Below the pieces are notes generated by a model. The model was given only the letters and a program-made list of their open reading frames with translations. It was not told the origin of the DNA and searched no databases. Below, piece by piece: positions 7,983-16,435 of a stretch of 36,328 bases of DNA. The translations under genes and the position numbers were made by a program. Position 1 is the stretch's first letter. Every line of letters starts with the position of its first letter. The DNA lies in contig VGSF01000048.1 in NCBI GenBank assembly GCA_016875165.1, forward strand, positions 1 through 36,328, given 5' to 3'. The DNA is from Deltaproteobacteria bacterium. GTDB taxonomy: Bacteria; Desulfobacterota; SM23-61.

Positions 7983-9431
7983 ATGGAAAACAGTATCCGA
8001 GTTCGCTTTGCCCCCAGCCCCACCGGGCTATTACATGTGGGCAACGCTCGTACAGCCCTCTTCAACTTTTTTTTCGCCTGTAAGAAGGGCGGAACGTTCA
8101 TCCTCCGTCTGGAAGACACGGACATGGAACGTTCCTCGGCTGAAGCCGAGGAGGCGATTCTGAACGACCTTAAATGGCTGGGGATCGACTGGGATGAAGG
8201 GCCGGGCCAGCCGGGAGAGCGCGGGCCCTACCGACAGTCGGAACGTTTGGAAACGTACCGGCGGTATGCCGGGGAACTCCTAAAAAAAGGGGAGGCTTAC
8301 CGTTGTTACTGCACGCCGGAGGAACTGGAGGAAAAGAAAAAGCGCTCTTTGGCCAGAGGGATTCCACCCAAATACGACGGCCGCTGCCGGAATTTATCCG
8401 CGGAAGAAGAACGTTCCTTTTCTGCCGCCGGCCGTCCGGCCTCCTTACGTTTTAAAGTAGAGGCCCGGACTGTTGAATTCCAAGACCTGGTAAAAGGCAA
8501 GGTATCCTTCGACGGCCAGGGGATTGGGGATTTCATTATTTTACGCTCCGATGGAGTGGCTTCATACAACTTCGCCGTGGTAGTCGATGACGCCCTCATG
8601 GAAATCACCCAGGTCATCCGCGGAGAAGATCATCTGGCAAACACCCCGCGGCAACTTCTCCTTTATAAAACCCTGGGATTCCTTCCCCCCCAATTCGCTC
8701 ACCTTCCCTTGATCGTGGGGCCGGACCGCGCGCCTTTGAGCAAACGCCATGGAACCACAGCCGTGGCTCATTTCCGGGAAGAAGGCTATCTTGCGGAAGC
8801 CCTGGTCAATTACTTGGCCCTGCTGGGCTGGTCCTCGGAAGACGCAGAGGAAATTTTCAGCCTGGAGAAGTTGATCGGAAAATTTTCCCTGGGACGGGTC
8901 TCCCGCAGCTCCGCCATTTTTAATTATGAGAAGCTTAAGTGGATAAACCGCACCCACATGAAAGGCCTTTCAGGTGAAAAACGATTGGAACTGGCCTGGC
9001 CATTCCTTAAAAAAAAGGGTATAAATGTAAATAATGTGGACGGGTCGTGGTTGAATACCGCCCTGGAAACAGTCGGGAAAGAGGTGGATAACTTAAACCA
9101 GTTGGCCGACCACTTAACGGTTTTTTTCGAAGACGGTTGGAAGATGGATCCGGAAGCCCAAGACCTCCTGCAAAAAGAAGAAGGTCGGAGGGTACTTAAG
9201 GGGCTTATAGATGAACTTGGAAAAGTGGAAGAAATTACCCCTGAAAATTATAAACTTATCATATTCAGCCTGGCCAAGCGGGCGGGCCTTTCCGGTCGAG
9301 GCCTTTACATGCCCCTGCGGGCCGCCCTGACCGGAAAAATGCGCGGCCCGGAGCTGGAAAAGGTTTTTGTCCTTCTGGGGAAAGAGAAAACTTTGAAGAG
9401 GATAGAAGCGGCCCTGGCCCAGGCCGAGTGA
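7983..9431 (+). CDS. gltX: Glutamyl-tRNA synthetase (class I)
   Basis: A 482-residue class I synthetase charging tRNA with glutamate. The Rossmann-fold HIGH signature appears as HVGN (18-21, in PSPTGLLHVGNART), and the KMSKS loop as LSKRHG (252-257, Lys254). Cysteines C108, C110 and C135 match the zinc-binding knuckle of bacterial GluRS. The helical anticodon-binding part occupies about 330-480. In organisms lacking a dedicated GlnRS such enzymes may also mischarge tRNA-Gln, but this cannot be judged here. The ATG at 7983 lacks a clear ribosome site, being directly preceded by an AT-rich end of the GC-rich element. The next gene starts 16 bases after the stop. Confidence 0.96.
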   Translation: MENSIRVRFAPSPTGLLHVGNARTALFNFFFACKKGGTFILRLEDTDMERSSAEAEEAILNDLKWLGIDWDEGPGQPGERGPYRQSERLETYRRYAGELLKKGEAYRCYCTPEELEEKKKRSLARGIPPKYDGRCRNLSAEEERSFSAAGRPASLRFKVEARTVEFQDLVKGKVSFDGQGIGDFIILRSDGVASYNFAVVVDDALMEITQVIRGEDHLANTPRQLLLYKTLGFLPPQFAHLPLIVGPDRAPLSKRHGTTAVAHFREEGYLAEALVNYLALLGWSSEDAEEIFSLEKLIGKFSLGRVSRSSAIFNYEKLKWINRTHMKGLSGEKRLELAWPFLKKKGINVNNVDGSWLNTALETVGKEVDNLNQLADHLTVFFEDGWKMDPEAQDLLQKEEGRRVLKGLIDELGKVEEITPENYKLIIFSLAKRAGLSGRGLYMPLRAALTGKMRGPELEKVFVLLGKEKTLKRIEAALAQAE

Positions 9432-9447
9432 AGGAGGAGCGCGAGGA

Positions 9448-10467
9448 GTGAATAATAACAACGAATTAATTCCTTATATTGCCAAATTCAACAATGCCCG
9501 GATTATGGTCATCGGGGATTTGATGGTCGATGAGTATATCTGGGGGAACGTCTCCAGGATATCTCCGGAAGCGCCGGTCCCGGTGGTGAGCGTGACCTCT
9601 GAAAGCCTGCGACTGGGTGGGGCCGGCAACGTGGTCAATAACATCCACAGTTTAGGGGGAAAGGTATTGCTGGCCGGAATTGTGGGAAATGATGAGATGG
9701 GCCGGAAAATAATCCATGACCTGCATAAGATGGGCGTCGAAACAAAAGGAGTAATCGTCGAATCAGAACGGGTCACCACAGTAAAGACCAGGATCATCGC
9801 TCAACACCAGCAGGTCGTCCGTTATGACCGGGAAGTCGTCCGGGGGATTCATCCGGAGAATGTAAAACAGATTCTTGCCCTGCTGGAGCGGCGCATGGAT
9901 GAGATAGACGCAGTTCTGATCTCTGATTACGGAAAAGGGGTGATCTGCGAGCCTTTGATAGAGGGGGTGCGTTCCCTCGCTCTAAGAGCTGGAAAAATTT
10001 TGTCCGTGGATCCGAAAGTAAAAAATTTTCCTCTCTTCCGGGAAGTTACCATCCTGACCCCCAACCATTATGAAGCCGCGGAGGCGGCCGGACGCTGGAT
10101 CCAAAACGAAGAAGACCTGATGGCCGTTGGCCGGACATTGCTTCAGCGCTTGCAGGCCAGGTCTATTCTGATCACCCGCGGAGAAAAAGGCATGACCCTT
10201 TTTCAGGACAACGGGGAAATAACCAACATCCCCACGATGGCCAAAGAAGTCTTCGACGTTACCGGCGCAGGGGATACGGTGATCTCGGTATTAACCCTGG
10301 CCCTGGCCTGCGGGTTAAGCGCCAAGGAAGCCGCGATACTCTCCAACATTGCCGCCGGAATCGTCGTGGGGGAGATCGGAACCGCCACGATCAAAGCTTC
10401 CGAACTGGAAGATGCGGTGAGAAACGGCATCCGGGAGAAGCGCAAAAGAGTCGACCCTAAAGCCTGA
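9448..10467 (+). CDS. rfaE1: D-glycero-beta-D-manno-heptose-7-phosphate kinase (HldE/RfaE kinase domain)
   Basis: A 339-residue PfkB/ribokinase-fold enzyme phosphorylating heptose 7-phosphate at C1 for ADP-heptose, hence LPS inner core. The N-terminal GDLMVDEYIWG and RISPEAPVPVV, and the glycine-rich RLGGAGNVVNNI, are typical of RfaE. TGAGDT at 272-277 carries catalytic Asp276. The cytidylyltransferase domain fused in E. coli HldE is absent, so a separate RfaE2/HldC must be elsewhere. The start is a GTG after GGAGGAGCGCGAGGA, 16 bases downstream of gltX. It supports an outer membrane with heptose-containing LPS. Confidence 0.93.
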   Translation: MNNNNELIPYIAKFNNARIMVIGDLMVDEYIWGNVSRISPEAPVPVVSVTSESLRLGGAGNVVNNIHSLGGKVLLAGIVGNDEMGRKIIHDLHKMGVETKGVIVESERVTTVKTRIIAQHQQVVRYDREVVRGIHPENVKQILALLERRMDEIDAVLISDYGKGVICEPLIEGVRSLALRAGKILSVDPKVKNFPLFREVTILTPNHYEAAEAAGRWIQNEEDLMAVGRTLLQRLQARSILITRGEKGMTLFQDNGEITNIPTMAKEVFDVTGAGDTVISVLTLALACGLSAKEAAILSNIAAGIVVGEIGTATIKASELEDAVRNGIREKRKRVDPKA

Positions 10468-10476
10468 GGACCTGCT

Positions 10477-11049
10477 GTGAGTCTGCCCCGTTCCCCCAGG
10501 GAAGTGAAATTGGTTATGAGCTTCATTTTTCGGGAGGGGGAAGACTTTGCTTCAGCGGCCTTGGCCGCAGAGGAACAATACGGGCCGGTGGATTTTTTAA
10601 GCGAACCCCTGCCCTTTGACTTTACTGAGTATTACGAGTTAGAGATGGGGAAAAATCTCTGGCGCAGGATGGCCAGTTTTGGGCCTTTGATTCCACCCCA
10701 AAACCTGGTAGAAATAAAGCTCGTTACGAATGCCCTGGAATTACAGTTGCTGAACGAACAGGGAGGGCGAAGGGTTAACATCGATCCGGGGTACCTGACT
10801 GCGGCCAAGTTTATCCTGGCCACGGGCAAAGATTACAGCCACAGGATATATCTCGGGCAGGGAATTTACGGGGAGCTGACCTTATTGTTTAAGAAGAGCA
10901 CCTTTACATCCCTGCCGTGGACTTACCCGGATTATGCTTCCCAGCCCTTAATCGGTTTGATCAATTTAATGCGCAAGCGCTATTTGTGGCAACTGAAAAA
11001 TACAGGGGTCGAGGGATCAAGGGTTCAAGGAGTCAAGTGTACGGCCTAA
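10477..11049 (+). CDS. DUF4416 family protein
   Basis: A 190-residue uncharacterised protein of the DUF4416 family, common in deltaproteobacteria and other anaerobes. Recognisable features are an N-terminal VKLVMSFIF strand, GPVDFLSEPLPFDFTEYYE near residues 36-54, the conserved VNIDPGYLT near 105, and TFPWTYPDY-like SLPWTYPDYAS near 155. No catalytic motif, membrane segment or signal peptide is seen. It starts with GTG nine bases after the heptose kinase. The last 10-15 residues are encoded by a dispersed repeat (from about 11009) and are unlikely to belong to the ancestral protein. Function unknown; a link to LPS is only positional. Confidence 0.82.
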   Translation: MSLPRSPREVKLVMSFIFREGEDFASAALAAEEQYGPVDFLSEPLPFDFTEYYELEMGKNLWRRMASFGPLIPPQNLVEIKLVTNALELQLLNEQGGRRVNIDPGYLTAAKFILATGKDYSHRIYLGQGIYGELTLLFKKSTFTSLPWTYPDYASQPLIGLINLMRKRYLWQLKNTGVEGSRVQGVKCTA

Positions 11050-11143
11050 GGCGTAAGGCCCAAGGTTTAAGGCTAAAAAACTAAAATTCAACACCCGGAT
11101 TTTTTTCACTTGAACCCTGTAACCCTGGAATCCTTGAACCTTC
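11009..11143. repeat. Inverted repeat of the GTTCAAGG/CCTTGAAC type
   Basis: GGATCAAGGGTTCAAGGAGT on the left faces CCTGGAATCCTTGAACC on the right, with a GGCCTAAGGCGTAAGGCC-like middle. A relative lies at 26555-26665 and a fragment at about 35010-35045. The left arm provides the end of the DUF4416 reading frame. Confidence 0.65.
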
Positions 11144-11161
11144 TATATAAAAGGTGAATTT

Positions 11162-12040
11162 ATGATCAAAAGCATGACCGGCTATGGCCGGGGAGAGTGG
11201 GAAGGAGATGGGCAGCGGGTGGATGTGGAGGTTAAATCCTTCAACCACCGCTACTGTGACGTCGTTCCGCATCTTCCCCGCAGGCTGAATTCCCTGGAAG
11301 GACAGGTGCGCAGCCTCATCAAACAGCGAGTTGCCCGGGGGCGGATTGAGGTGTCCGTGCAAATCGACAATACTTCCCAGGCAGAACAAAAATTGGAATT
11401 GGATGTTAATTTGGCCAGGGATATTCACCTGGCCTTGAAGACCTTGCAGGAGAACCTGGGAATTCCAGGGGAAATTCGTCTGGAAATCCTGGCCAGCTTC
11501 AAGGAGATTTTCAGCCGCAAAGAAGTGGAAACCAACCTGGAAAAAGAATGGGCCGCTTTGCATGCAGCCCTGGAAACGGCCCTCAGCGGACTGGAAAAGA
11601 TGCGCGGCGAGGAAGGCTTAATGCTCCGCCAGGATTTTTTGAACCGGCTGAAAGCTGTGGAGGAGATAATCAGGGGAGTGGAAGAGAAGGCCCCTCTGGC
11701 GCTTAGGGCTTGCCGCGACCGCTTGGCCCAGCGGGTGGAGGAACTAAGCGGTGGACTTAAGATCGATGAAGCCCGCCTGGCCCAGGAAGTAGCCTACCTG
11801 GCGGAACGCAGCGATATAAATGAAGAGCTGGTGCGTATCCGCAGTCACCTAAACCAGTTGCGGGAAATGCTGGATCGCCCGGAGCCGATGGGAAGGAAGA
11901 TGGAATTTATCCTGCAGGAAATCAACCGGGAAGCCAACACCATCGGCTCAAAAGCCAACGATGCCGGAATCGCCCAGATGGCCGTTGAAATTAAAAGCGA
12001 GCTGGAGAAGATGCGCGAGCAGGTTCAGAACGTGGAGTAA
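11162..12040 (+). CDS. yicC: YicC family endoribonuclease-like protein
   Basis: A 292-residue member of the YicC/YloC family. The N-terminal domain begins with the hallmark MIKSMTGYGRGE and EVKSFNHRYCDV. The C-terminal domain (DUF1732, about 205-292) contains EVAYLAERSDINEELVRIRSHL and the terminal EINREANTIGSKANDA block. Family members are stress-induced and have been described as endoribonucleases affecting small-RNA stability; the substrate here is unknown. It heads the usual yicC-gmk-rpoZ order. The short DUF370 (remA-like) gene often found between yicC and gmk is absent, the gap holding a hairpin repeat instead. Confidence 0.93.
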   Translation: MIKSMTGYGRGEWEGDGQRVDVEVKSFNHRYCDVVPHLPRRLNSLEGQVRSLIKQRVARGRIEVSVQIDNTSQAEQKLELDVNLARDIHLALKTLQENLGIPGEIRLEILASFKEIFSRKEVETNLEKEWAALHAALETALSGLEKMRGEEGLMLRQDFLNRLKAVEEIIRGVEEKAPLALRACRDRLAQRVEELSGGLKIDEARLAQEVAYLAERSDINEELVRIRSHLNQLREMLDRPEPMGRKMEFILQEINREANTIGSKANDAGIAQMAVEIKSELEKMREQVQNVE

Positions 12041-12054
12041 TTTTAAAAATATTT

Positions 12055-12137
12055 AACCGCAGAGAACGCCGAGATCGTAGAGTTTGTATTAAGCCAAAGA
12101 CCCCCAAAAAAAAGGCGGTCTCAGCGCTCTCTGCGGT
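12055..12137. repeat. Imperfect inverted repeat in the yicC-gmk gap
   Basis: ACCGCAGAGAACGCCGAGA pairs with TCTCAGCGCTCTCTGCGGT, leaving a loop of about 45 bases. It ends nine bases before the gmk start codon and may hinder or shape translation of gmk. Confidence 0.7.
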
Positions 12138-12146
12138 GAAAATTTA

Positions 12147-12770
12147 ATGGAAAAAAAGATTAAACAAAAAGGGCTGGTGTTCGTCGTCTCCGCCCCCTCG
12201 GGGGCGGGGAAGACGACTCTCTGCCGGGCGATATCGCGCATCTTTCCCGCCCTGCATTTCTCCATCTCATACACCACCCGTCCGCCCCGGCCAGGAGATG
12301 TAAACGGCCGGGATTACCACTTTATCGACCCGGAAAAATTTCAGGAGATGAACGATCGGGGTGAATTCGCCGAATGGGCGGAGATTTACGGCTACCGATA
12401 CGGTACCTCCAGGATCATTCTGGAGAAAGTCCTGGAAGAAGGCCAGGATGTCATTCTGGATATCGACGGTCAGGGGGCCAGACAGTTGCGGGAAAAGAAA
12501 TTGCCGGGAATCTTCATCTTCCTCCTCCCTCCTTCGGTCGAGGAGCTGGAACAGAGGTTATCCCGCCGCAAGACCGAAGGAAAAGCGGCTATGGAGGAAC
12601 GCCTGAAAAAAGCAAAGGTTGAGATGGCCGAGGCTCGCTGGTATGATTACTTAATTGTCAATGATGAGCTGGAAAAGGCTAAGGAGCAACTGAAGGGCAT
12701 CATTCTGGCAGAAAATTGCCGGCGGGAAAGAATGAACAACGTTTTAGAAGATATCCTTACAGGAAAATAA
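12147..12770 (+). CDS. gmk: Guanylate kinase
   Basis: A 207-residue P-loop nucleotide kinase converting GMP and ATP to GDP and ADP. APSGAGKT (16-23) is the phosphate-binding loop with Lys22. SYTTRPPRPGDVNGRDYHFI (about 40-60) is the GMP-binding segment, and ILDIDGQGARQLR the Walker B region. The LID region carries SRRKTEGKAAMEERL. Length matches bacterial Gmk. No good ribosome site is seen because the repeat hairpin ends just upstream. It is followed by rpoZ as in many bacteria, but with the GC-rich element inserted between. Confidence 0.96.
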   Translation: MEKKIKQKGLVFVVSAPSGAGKTTLCRAISRIFPALHFSISYTTRPPRPGDVNGRDYHFIDPEKFQEMNDRGEFAEWAEIYGYRYGTSRIILEKVLEEGQDVILDIDGQGARQLREKKLPGIFIFLLPPSVEELEQRLSRRKTEGKAAMEERLKKAKVEMAEARWYDYLIVNDELEKAKEQLKGIILAENCRRERMNNVLEDILTGK

Positions 12771-12784
12771 ATCATGAAAATCTG

Positions 12785-13050
12785 GTAACACTTTAGCCCT
12801 TTGAAAAGAGGTGGGGCGTTAGGTCAGAGGGAATCCAGGGTCCGGGGGCCTGGGCGGACCGCTGGGAATCATAAGGCGCTGATTTCTTCACGGGTGGGGC
12901 GGGGAAAACGCCCCCCGCCTCCTCCGGCGGAAACAAGCGGGGTTCTTCGTGGCCAAGCGGAAACCCGGCCGATGCTTCCGGCGCGTTCCACCCAGACCCC
13001 CGGACCTCGACAAAGGTGGTAAAATCACTTTTTCAAACCGCTAAATTGAT
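12785..13050 (+). repeat. GC-rich dispersed element, copy 3
   Basis: From GTAACACTTTAGCCCTTTG to TTTTTCAAACCGCTAAATTG, matching 7700-7971 almost base for base apart from the segment around 12815-12870. It starts 15 bases after gmk and ends 40 bases before rpoZ. A frame of 73 codons across it shares its translation with the other copy only because the DNA is the same; I do not regard it as a gene. Confidence 0.88.
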
Positions 13051-13090
13051 ACAAAATATGCGTTAATCTGTTTTCCAAGAGGAGGAAAAA

Positions 13091-13318
13091 ATGGCTCGTA
13101 TTTCAGTAGAAGATTGTTTGAAAAAGGTGCCCAACCGTTTTGCCCTGGTGCTTTTAGCCGCAACTCGCACCAAACAAATTCTTAAAGGGTCCAAACCCCG
13201 CGTGCAGACGGACAATAAAGAAATCGTCCTGGCCTTGCGGGAGATCGCTGCCGGCAAGGTGGTTCCGCCCAGACCGAAAAATAAATATCTGCAGGAAAAT
13301 TCCGGGGAAGGAAAATGA
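13091..13318 (+). CDS. rpoZ: RNA polymerase omega subunit
   Basis: A 75-residue small subunit that helps fold and latch the beta-prime subunit. [29 protein letters not shown] is the conserved N-terminal helix pair, and [16 protein letters not shown] the conserved second block. Ribosome site AGAGGAGGAAAA precedes the ATG. It overlaps pyrF by four bases (ATGA), so the two are translationally coupled. Confidence 0.95.
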   Translation: MARISVEDCLKKVPNRFALVLLAATRTKQILKGSKPRVQTDNKEIVLALREIAAGKVVPPRPKNKYLQENSGEGK

Positions 13319-14064
13319 TGACCGCCTCAGAAAAGCTATCCGGAGAATCCCGCGCCGGGCAAAAGGTGATCTTTGCCCTCGATGTTTCCTCTCTTAAGGA
13401 GGCGCGGCACTTTGTTCGCCTGCTAAAAGGCCGGGTGGTTTTGTTTAAAGTTGGGCTGGAGCTTTTCACGGCTTTCGGCCAAGAGGCCGTAAGGGCGGTT
13501 AAGGAAGAGGGCGGGGAAGTCTTTCTGGACCTAAAACTCCATGATATTCCCAACACCGTGGCCCGGGCAGCGGAGGAGGCCTTGAAGTTAGGCGTGCGCA
13601 TGTTCACCCTGCATGCCAGCGGCGGAGGGGAGATGATGCGTGAAACATCGTTGCGCTGCCGAATATTGGCAGAAAAGCTGAACCGGCCCCGCCCCACCAT
13701 TTTAGCCGTGACGATTCTCACCAGTCTGGATGAGGGAAATCTGAAAGAAGTTGGTTTGCAGGGGCCGGTGCAGGAACGCGTTGTCAGCTTGGCGGGTTTA
13801 GCTAAAGAGGCCGGAATCGATGGAGTCGTTGCCTCTCCCCGTGAAATAATTCCCGTACGGGAGCATTGCGGCCGGCAATTCATCATCGTTACCCCGGGAA
13901 TCCGCCCGGCGTTTGCCGCAGCAGAAATAGATGACCAGAAACGGGTGATGACTGCCGGGGAGGCGGTCTCGGCCGGAGCGGACTATATCGTGATCGGCCG
14001 ACCAGTGCGTCTCGCGCAGGACCCTGCGGCAGCCATGGATAAGGTAATCGCTGAGATCAGCTAA
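13315..14064 (+). CDS. pyrF: Orotidine 5'-phosphate decarboxylase
   Basis: A 249-residue TIM-barrel enzyme making UMP from OMP, the last step of pyrimidine synthesis. The catalytic [10 protein letters not shown] (Asp72, Lys74, Asp77) is intact. The phosphate-binding TPGIRP (about 193) and [11 protein letters not shown] (about 222) are also present. ATG 13315 overlaps the rpoZ stop; a second ATG at 13318 is equally possible. It ends the housekeeping block. The 358 bases to ettA hold an inverted repeat and a possible small minus-strand gene. Confidence 0.95.
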   Translation: MMTASEKLSGESRAGQKVIFALDVSSLKEARHFVRLLKGRVVLFKVGLELFTAFGQEAVRAVKEEGGEVFLDLKLHDIPNTVARAAEEALKLGVRMFTLHASGGGEMMRETSLRCRILAEKLNRPRPTILAVTILTSLDEGNLKEVGLQGPVQERVVSLAGLAKEAGIDGVVASPREIIPVREHCGRQFIIVTPGIRPAFAAAEIDDQKRVMTAGEAVSAGADYIVIGRPVRLAQDPAAAMDKVIAEIS

Positions 14065-14209
14065 TGTAGTGATAAGTTGCCTCTCCCGGCCAATGCTGCC
14101 CGCGCTCAGCACCCTTTCCCCGGGCCACGACAAAGTCGGTCGAAATTATCGCAAAAAATACAATAACTAATAGACCGATTCCAAAGTAAAAATAGAGCAG
14201 AGGTGTCAT
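14057..14209 (-). CDS. Possible 50-residue single-span membrane protein
   Basis: An open frame on the minus strand gives 50 residues: MTPLLYFYFGIGLLVIVFFA at the N-terminus, a convincing membrane helix of about 20 residues, then a polar tail with AFIIST-like turn, RGKGAERGQ and HYIS at the end. It overlaps the last eight bases of pyrF tail to tail. The start codon falls within the arm of an inverted repeat (14204-14288) and no ribosome site precedes it. This could be a real small membrane protein whose 5' end was disturbed by the repeat, or a chance frame. I do not recognise a family. Confidence 0.35.
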   Translation of the reverse strand: MTPLLYFYFGIGLLVIVFFAIISTDFVVARGKGAERGQHWPGEATYHYIS

Positions 14210-14288
14210 TGCAAGGAGCGGAGCGACGAAGCAATCTCGTCATGATTTTAGACATTTAATAGATTGCTTCGCTTCGCTCGCAATGACA
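14204..14288. repeat. Inverted-repeat core related to the TCGTAAAAAGTC elements
   Basis: TGTCATTGCAAGGAGCGGAG on the left pairs with its near-complement ending GCTCGCAATGACA. The GAAGCAATC/GATTGCTTC arms are shared with the cores at 19466-19619 and 35095-35265, but here the outer TCGTAAAAAGTC ends are missing. Confidence 0.8.
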
Positions 14289-14423
14289 GCCGTTTTGACA
14301 CGATAATTAGGAAACTCTGTACTAATTGGAAGTATCTTAGAAATTTAGGATAATTTTTCAAAGCCGCTCCAGCGAGCCAGACAGAAGACCGCATAAACAT
14401 TTCCATCACTGAGAAGGGAAAAG

Positions 14424-16109
14424 ATGGGCAAAGAGGTCAATAAAATAATCTACTCCATGATCGGAGTCAGCAGGTACTACGATAAAAAACCGATCCTCCA
14501 GGATATTTCCCTCTCCTATTTTTACGGGGCCAAGATCGGCGTGCTCGGGCTGAACGGATCGGGGAAAAGCTCGCTTTTAAGAATTCTGGCCGGCAATGAT
14601 AAGGATTTTCTCGGAAAAACCATCCTTTCCCCCGGCCACACCGTAGGATTTCTCGAACAGGAGCCGAAGCTGGACGAATCGAAGACCGTCCGGGAAGTCG
14701 TTGAAGAGGGAATGCAGGAGACCGTCAACCTTCTTAAGGAATACGAACGGATCAATCAGCAATTCGCCGAACCCTTAGCCGACGACCAAATGGCCGCCCT
14801 CCTTGAACGGCAGGGAGAAGTGCAGGAAAAGCTTGACGCCCTCGGAGCCTGGGACCTGGACAGCCGGCTGGAAATGGCCATGGATGCCCTGCGCTGCCCT
14901 CCGGGAGATACGCCCGTACGGGTTCTTTCCGGGGGAGAGCGGCGGCGGGTGGCCCTCTGCCGCCTCCTTCTGAAAAAGCCCGACATTCTTCTCCTCGACG
15001 AGCCGACCAACCACCTCGATGCGGAAACTGTGGGCTGGCTGGAACAGCATCTTCAACAATACCCCGGGACGGTCATTGCGGTGACCCACGACCGCTATTT
15101 TTTAGACAACGTGGCCGGCTGGATCCTCGAGCTGGACCGGGGGCGGGGAATTCCCTGGCAGGGCAACTATTCCTCCTGGCTGGAACAAAAGCAGGCCCGT
15201 CTTAAGCAGGAGGAAAAAACAGAAACCGCCCGGCAGAAAACCCTGCAACGGGAGCTGGAATGGATCCGCATGTCCCCCAAGGGAAGGCAAGCCAAAGGGA
15301 AAGCCCGCATCAATTCCTATGAAGCCCTCCTCGGCCAGGAAAGCCAAAAACGCTCTGAAGATTTGGAGATTTATATTCCCCCCGGTCCGCGCCTGGGCAA
15401 AGGGGTCATCGAAGCAGAAGGGGTGAGCAAAGCCTATGGTGATCGCCTGCTTTTTGAGGGGTTGTCTTTTAAGTTACCCCCGGGCGGAATTGTCGGGGTT
15501 ATCGGCCCGAACGGGGCCGGGAAAACAACCCTCTTCCGGTTGATCACAGGCCAGGAGGCGCCCGACAGCGGCACGATCCGGATCGGCGAGACCGTAAAGA
15601 TAGCCGGCGTCGATCAAAGCCGCGACCGGCTCGACCCCGATAAAACTATCTGGGAGGAAGTCTCCGACGGGCTGGATGTTGTGCAGCTTGGCAACAGACA
15701 GGTCAACTCCCGCGCCTATGTGGCCCGATTTAATTTTTCGGGTACCGATCAGCAGAAGAAAGTCGGTCTGCTTGCCGGCGGCGAAAGGAACCGGGTTCAT
15801 CTGGCTAAGATGCTTAAAGAAGGAGGGAATGTTCTCCTGCTCGATGAGCCGACCAACGACCTCGATGTCAACACGCTGCGGGCCTTAGAGGAGGCTCTGG
15901 AAAACTTTGCCGGCTGCGCTGTCGTGATCAGCCATGATCGTTGGTTTCTCGACCGGATCGCCACGCACATCCTGGCTTTCGAGGGAGACAGCCAGGTGGT
16001 CTGGTTCGCCGGAAATTATTCCGACTATGAAGCAGACCGCAAAAGAAGGCTCGGCGCCGCCGCGGACCAACCTCACCGCATCAAATACAGACACCTGACC
16101 AGAAATTAA
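14424..16109 (+). CDS. ettA: ABC-F protein, energy-dependent translational throttle EttA
   Basis: A 561-residue soluble ABC-F ATPase with two nucleotide-binding domains and no membrane part. EttA binds the ribosomal E site and gates the first elongation cycle according to ATP/ADP. Domain 1 has GLNGSGKSS, LSGGERRRV and LLLDEPTNHLD (Glu193). The interdomain linker (about 245-305) is rich in charged residues with ELEWIRMSPKGRQAKGKARI, the tRNA-interaction motif region. Domain 2 has GPNGAGKTT and LLLDEPTNDLD (Glu475). Its signature reads LAGGERNRV: residue 451 is Ala where Ser is usual. The ATG follows GAGAAGGGAAAAG. Near full-length similarity to EttA makes the assignment firm. The unusual signature could weaken ATP hydrolysis at one site. 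Confidence 0.94.
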   Translation: MGKEVNKIIYSMIGVSRYYDKKPILQDISLSYFYGAKIGVLGLNGSGKSSLLRILAGNDKDFLGKTILSPGHTVGFLEQEPKLDESKTVREVVEEGMQETVNLLKEYERINQQFAEPLADDQMAALLERQGEVQEKLDALGAWDLDSRLEMAMDALRCPPGDTPVRVLSGGERRRVALCRLLLKKPDILLLDEPTNHLDAETVGWLEQHLQQYPGTVIAVTHDRYFLDNVAGWILELDRGRGIPWQGNYSSWLEQKQARLKQEEKTETARQKTLQRELEWIRMSPKGRQAKGKARINSYEALLGQESQKRSEDLEIYIPPGPRLGKGVIEAEGVSKAYGDRLLFEGLSFKLPPGGIVGVIGPNGAGKTTLFRLITGQEAPDSGTIRIGETVKIAGVDQSRDRLDPDKTIWEEVSDGLDVVQLGNRQVNSRAYVARFNFSGTDQQKKVGLLAGGERNRVHLAKMLKEGGNVLLLDEPTNDLDVNTLRALEEALENFAGCAVVISHDRWFLDRIATHILAFEGDSQVVWFAGNYSDYEADRKRRLGAAADQPHRIKYRHLTRN

Positions 16110-16435
16110 GGAAGATAACCGCTAATTTCCAAAAGTAACCTTGATTGTTCCCGATTGAAATTTTTTTAGGGATTTAGGTAGCATTTCCATCCCCTGCATC
16201 TCCTATACTCGGGTGGGTGCCGAAGGTGCAAGAGGTTAAACAGGAGAACAACTTCCCCTTGCCCAATTTTTTTAAATCTGGTTTAATTAAATTGTATAGG
16301 AAATTCCTTTTTGGACACGGATGTACACAGACTATCAGGATAAACTAAAAAAAATAATTATCTGCGGTTATCTGCGTAAATCTGCGTCCTATTAATCTTA
16401 AAATTATACATCCAGAAATAAGGAAATAGCTGCCC
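16110..16435. other. Gene-free leader region of mscS
   Basis: No reading frame. Bases 16130-16290 are not part of any repeat I can match; they contain TATACT (16204) followed by a G-rich stretch GGGTGGGTGCCGAAGGTGC and purine-rich AACAGGAGAACAAC, resembling a promoter and leader whose gene is missing. From 16291 a repeat fills the remainder to 16389. Confidence 0.5.
16291..16389. repeat. 99-bp repeat: 19-mer plus ATCTGCGTAAATCTGCGTCC module
   Basis: Begins with ATTGTATAGGAAATTCCTT, continues through GGACACGGATGTACACAGA and ends TCTGCGTAAATCTGCGTCC. A 100-bp copy lies at 35830-35929. Its end is 46 bases from the mscS start. Confidence 0.85.

Noticed and set aside
7871..8083. Open frames of 70-80 codons through the GC-rich elements (also 6682-6900 and 12801-13022)
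   Set aside because: They share translations only because the DNA is repeated; there is no ribosome site or codon bias, and one runs into gltX in another phase.
9448..10467. Bifunctional HldE
   Set aside because: The protein ends after the kinase domain; the nucleotidyltransferase domain is not present.
12041..12146. remA/DUF370 gene expected between yicC and gmk
   Set aside because: The 106-base gap is too short and consists of an inverted repeat.
16200..16250. Glycine-type riboswitch, because of GCCGAAGGTGCAAG
   Set aside because: Only this short phrase resembles a glycine aptamer; the second conserved strand and enclosing stem are missing.
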